NCBI RefSeq assembly: GCF_000378345.1
Contig: NZ_KB899544.1
Span: forward strand, 744,001 to 808,000
DNA length: 64,000 nt
Origin: Hirschia maritima DSM 19733
Lineage (GTDB): Bacteria > Pseudomonadota > Alphaproteobacteria > Caulobacterales > Hyphomonadaceae
Direction: 5' to 3'
The notes beneath the pieces were generated by a model that was given only the letters and a program-made list of their open reading frames with translations, had not been told where the DNA came from and made no database searches. Of the stretch, positions 62,169 to 64,000 are shown in pieces. Numbering within the stretch: position 1 is the first letter of the stretch; the number at the start of each line of letters is the position of its first letter. The translations under genes were made by a program, and so were the position numbers.

Positions 62169-64000
62169 ATGACGGCTTCAACGGAAACCAAAAAACCTTC
62201 AAGACGTAAAAAAGCTTCACAAACAGCCTCTAAACAAGACGTTCAATCATTAGAATCGTCTGAAAATCACATGGATAATATCAAAAACTCGCCGCGTCGC
62301 TTTTTTAATCGGGAATTGTCTTGGTTGAATTTCAATACGCGCGTTCTCGAAGAAGCCGAAAACCCACGTCACCCGTTGCTAGAGCGTCTGCGTTTCCTTT
62401 CAATCTCAGCCAATAATTTGGATGAGTTTTTCATGGTACGTGTGGCAGGGTTACGTGAATATATGCGTGCGGGCGTAACGAAACCAAGCCTGGATGGCTT
62501 AACGCCGGATGAGCAAATCACACGCATCAATGAGAGAGCCGGCGCGTTGATGAGTGAACAACAGCGCCTCTATAGGTCTCTCAGTAAAGAGCTTAGAGAT
62601 ACCGGTATTGAGATCATCGACCACGATGAATTAAAAACGCAAGAACGAGCTGAACTTAAAAAGATATTTGTAGAGAAGGTGTTTCCGCTACTAACGCCTT
62701 TGGCGATTGATCCTGCGCATCCTTTTCCATTTATTCCCAATCTAGGGTTTGCGATCGGATTTACGTTGCAGAAAAAGGGCGTTTCGACTTCGTTTCAGGC
62801 ATTAGTGCCGATCCCAACGCAAGTGGACCGCTTTATTGAGCTTCCTGAGCAAGCAGGAAAAGACGGCAAAATTGTTCGCCGGTTTATCTCTCTTGAAAAC
62901 ACAATCCCATTATTCTTGAAAATGTTGTTTCCCGAATGCGAGGAAAAAGCACGGTGTGTATTCAGAATAGTGCGTGATAGCGATATTGAAGTTGAAGATG
63001 AAGCAGAAGATCTCATTCGGGAGTTTGAGATTTTGCTGAAGCGTCGTCGTCGTGGGCGCATCGTTCGCATGAAGCTAGAAGCTAAAGCGCCTGAAGAGTT
63101 GAAAAGGTTTTTGATCAAAGAGATTGAAGCAGAACAGCAGGATGTGGTCGAAGTTGACGGTATTCTCGGGATGGCTCAATTGGGCGACATCATTGATAAG
63201 CGCCGCCCCGAGTTGTTGTTTAAGCCTTATGAACCACGTTTCCCAGAACGCATCCGTGAACATAATGGTGATTTTTTTGCGGCTATTCGTGAAAAAGACA
63301 TTCTGGTTCACCATCCATATGAGAGCTTTGATGTTGTTGTAGGGTTTATTCGACAAGCTGCGGCAGATCCTGATGTTGTTGCGATTAAACAGACATTGTA
63401 TCGCACATCAAAAGACAGCCCAATCATTGCTGCACTTATTGAGGCTGCGGAAGCAGGTAAAAACGTAACTGCTCTTGTTGAAATCAAAGCGCGATTTGAC
63501 GAAGAAGCAAATATGCGTTGGGCACGGGATTTAGAGCGTGCAGGTGTTCAGGTTGTTTATGGGTTTGTCGAATACAAAACCCATGCAAAAGTGAGTTTGG
63601 TTGTACGTAGAGAAAAAGGTGAACTGCGGTCATATACTCACTTTGGAACTGGAAATTATCACCCTATTACCGCTCGCATCTATACTGACTTGTCACTATT
63701 CACAGCAGATCCCGCCTATGGCCGTGATGCAGGACGTTTATTTAACTTTGTGACTGGCAATGCAGAGCCAGAAAAGCTTGAAAAAATCTTCATGTCGCCG
63801 TTGAATATGAAGACTGAAATGCTCAAGCATATTGATGCTGAAATTGAACACGCAAAAGCAGGGCGTCTCGCGGCTATTTGGGCGAAAATGAATTCGCTTG
63901 TTGACCCTCAGATCATTGATAAGCTTTATGAAGCTAGCCAAGCTGGGGTGACGATCGAATTAGTCATTCGTGGAATTTGTTGTTTGCGCCCTGGTGTACC
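62169..64000 (+). CDS. ppk: Polyphosphate kinase PPK1, 5' part (cut by window end)
   Basis: The first ~610 residues of PPK1. A basic, low-complexity N-terminal extension of ~40 residues is followed by [71 protein letters not shown]..., [13 protein letters not shown] and the autophosphorylated His in YKTHAKV, then [10 protein letters not shown]. The reading frame runs off the window. It synthesises polyphosphate from ATP. It follows hdaA by 22 nt. Confidence 0.96.
   Translation, partial: MTASTETKKPSRRKKASQTASKQDVQSLESSENHMDNIKNSPRRFFNRELSWLNFNTRVLEEAENPRHPLLERLRFLSISANNLDEFFMVRVAGLREYMRAGVTKPSLDGLTPDEQITRINERAGALMSEQQRLYRSLSKELRDTGIEIIDHDELKTQERAELKKIFVEKVFPLLTPLAIDPAHPFPFIPNLGFAIGFTLQKKGVSTSFQALVPIPTQVDRFIELPEQAGKDGKIVRRFISLENTIPLFLKMLFPECEEKARCVFRIVRDSDIEVEDEAEDLIREFEILLKRRRRGRIVRMKLEAKAPEELKRFLIKEIEAEQQDVVEVDGILGMAQLGDIIDKRRPELLFKPYEPRFPERIREHNGDFFAAIREKDILVHHPYESFDVVVGFIRQAAADPDVVAIKQTLYRTSKDSPIIAALIEAAEAGKNVTALVEIKARFDEEANMRWARDLERAGVQVVYGFVEYKTHAKVSLVVRREKGELRSYTHFGTGNYHPITARIYTDLSLFTADPAYGRDAGRLFNFVTGNAEPEKLEKIFMSPLNMKTEMLKHIDAEIEHAKAGRLAAIWAKMNSLVDPQIIDKLYEASQAGVTIELVIRGICCLRPGV

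Noticed and set aside
1-64000. Mobile elements, prophage or CRISPR
   Set aside because: No transposase, integrase, phage structural gene or regularly spaced repeat array was seen.

Overview
This window looks like chromosome of a low-GC alphaproteobacterium of the Caulobacterales/Hyphomonadaceae type (Hirschia-like). That is an inference from gene content and order: purN-purM divergent from a DUF2066 gene, hdaA and ppk; cvpA-purF; rpsF-rpsR-rplI followed by dnaB; lptF-lptG-lptD-surA-pdxA-ksgA; fabD-fabG-acpP-fabF-mltG-yicC-gmk. The base composition is moderately AT-rich, unlike most relatives. I saw no rRNA, tRNA, CRISPR array, prophage or insertion sequence.

Layout. 0-5 kb (minus strand): the start of a polyprenyl-phosphate sugar-1-phosphate transferase cut by the window edge, then a three-gene operon of coiled-coil/membrane proteins of unknown role (TelA-like protein, one-TM protein, long coiled coil with an Arg/Gly tail). 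5.2-9.0 kb (plus): six tandem paralogous small exported proteins, each with exactly two cysteines in the mature part and a conserved C-terminal strand. Their order reads as subtypes A-B-A-B-C-C, and a dyad-symmetric element recurs at a fixed distance upstream of the first three. This is the most novel-looking part of the window. 9.0-15.5 kb: SRAP protein, MarR regulator with a dyad in its leader, NnrU-like membrane protein, panB, a YfgM-like protein, bamB and der, closed by a bidirectional terminator. 15.5-28.8 kb (minus): a PEP carboxylase-like protein with an eroded active site, SDR, purF with an insertion, cvpA, radA, an MlaE/MlaF-type ABC pair, alr, dnaB, rplI, rpsR, rpsF. 28.8-29.9 kb: a gene-free stretch with a REP-like fold-back and possible structured RNA. 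29.9-38.2 kb (plus): chemoreceptor, fatty-acid synthesis cluster, mltG, yicC, gmk. 38.2-41.2 kb (minus): a DUF547 protein and two glycosyltransferases with overlapping genes. 41.6 kb: an exported alpha/beta-hydrolase-fold protein that has lost Ser and His of its triad. 42.5-50.4 kb (minus): outer-membrane/LPS assembly and cofactor operon. 50.6-53.5 kb: pepA, holC, GFA-like protein, ndk. 53.8-58.0 kb: a lipoprotein lipase-like hydrolase and a BigR-type persulfide detoxification locus with a perfect 16-bp palindrome between the divergent genes. 58-64 kb: small membrane protein, purN, purM, DUF2066 protein, hdaA and the 5' part of ppk.

How it fits together: most genes are housekeeping (envelope biogenesis, purines, replication, translation, fatty acids). 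The accessory content is concentrated in the six-paralog cluster, the coiled-coil operon beside it, the glycosyltransferase trio with the neighbouring pseudo-hydrolase, and the sulfide locus. All functions are assigned by reading motifs by eye; no database search was run.
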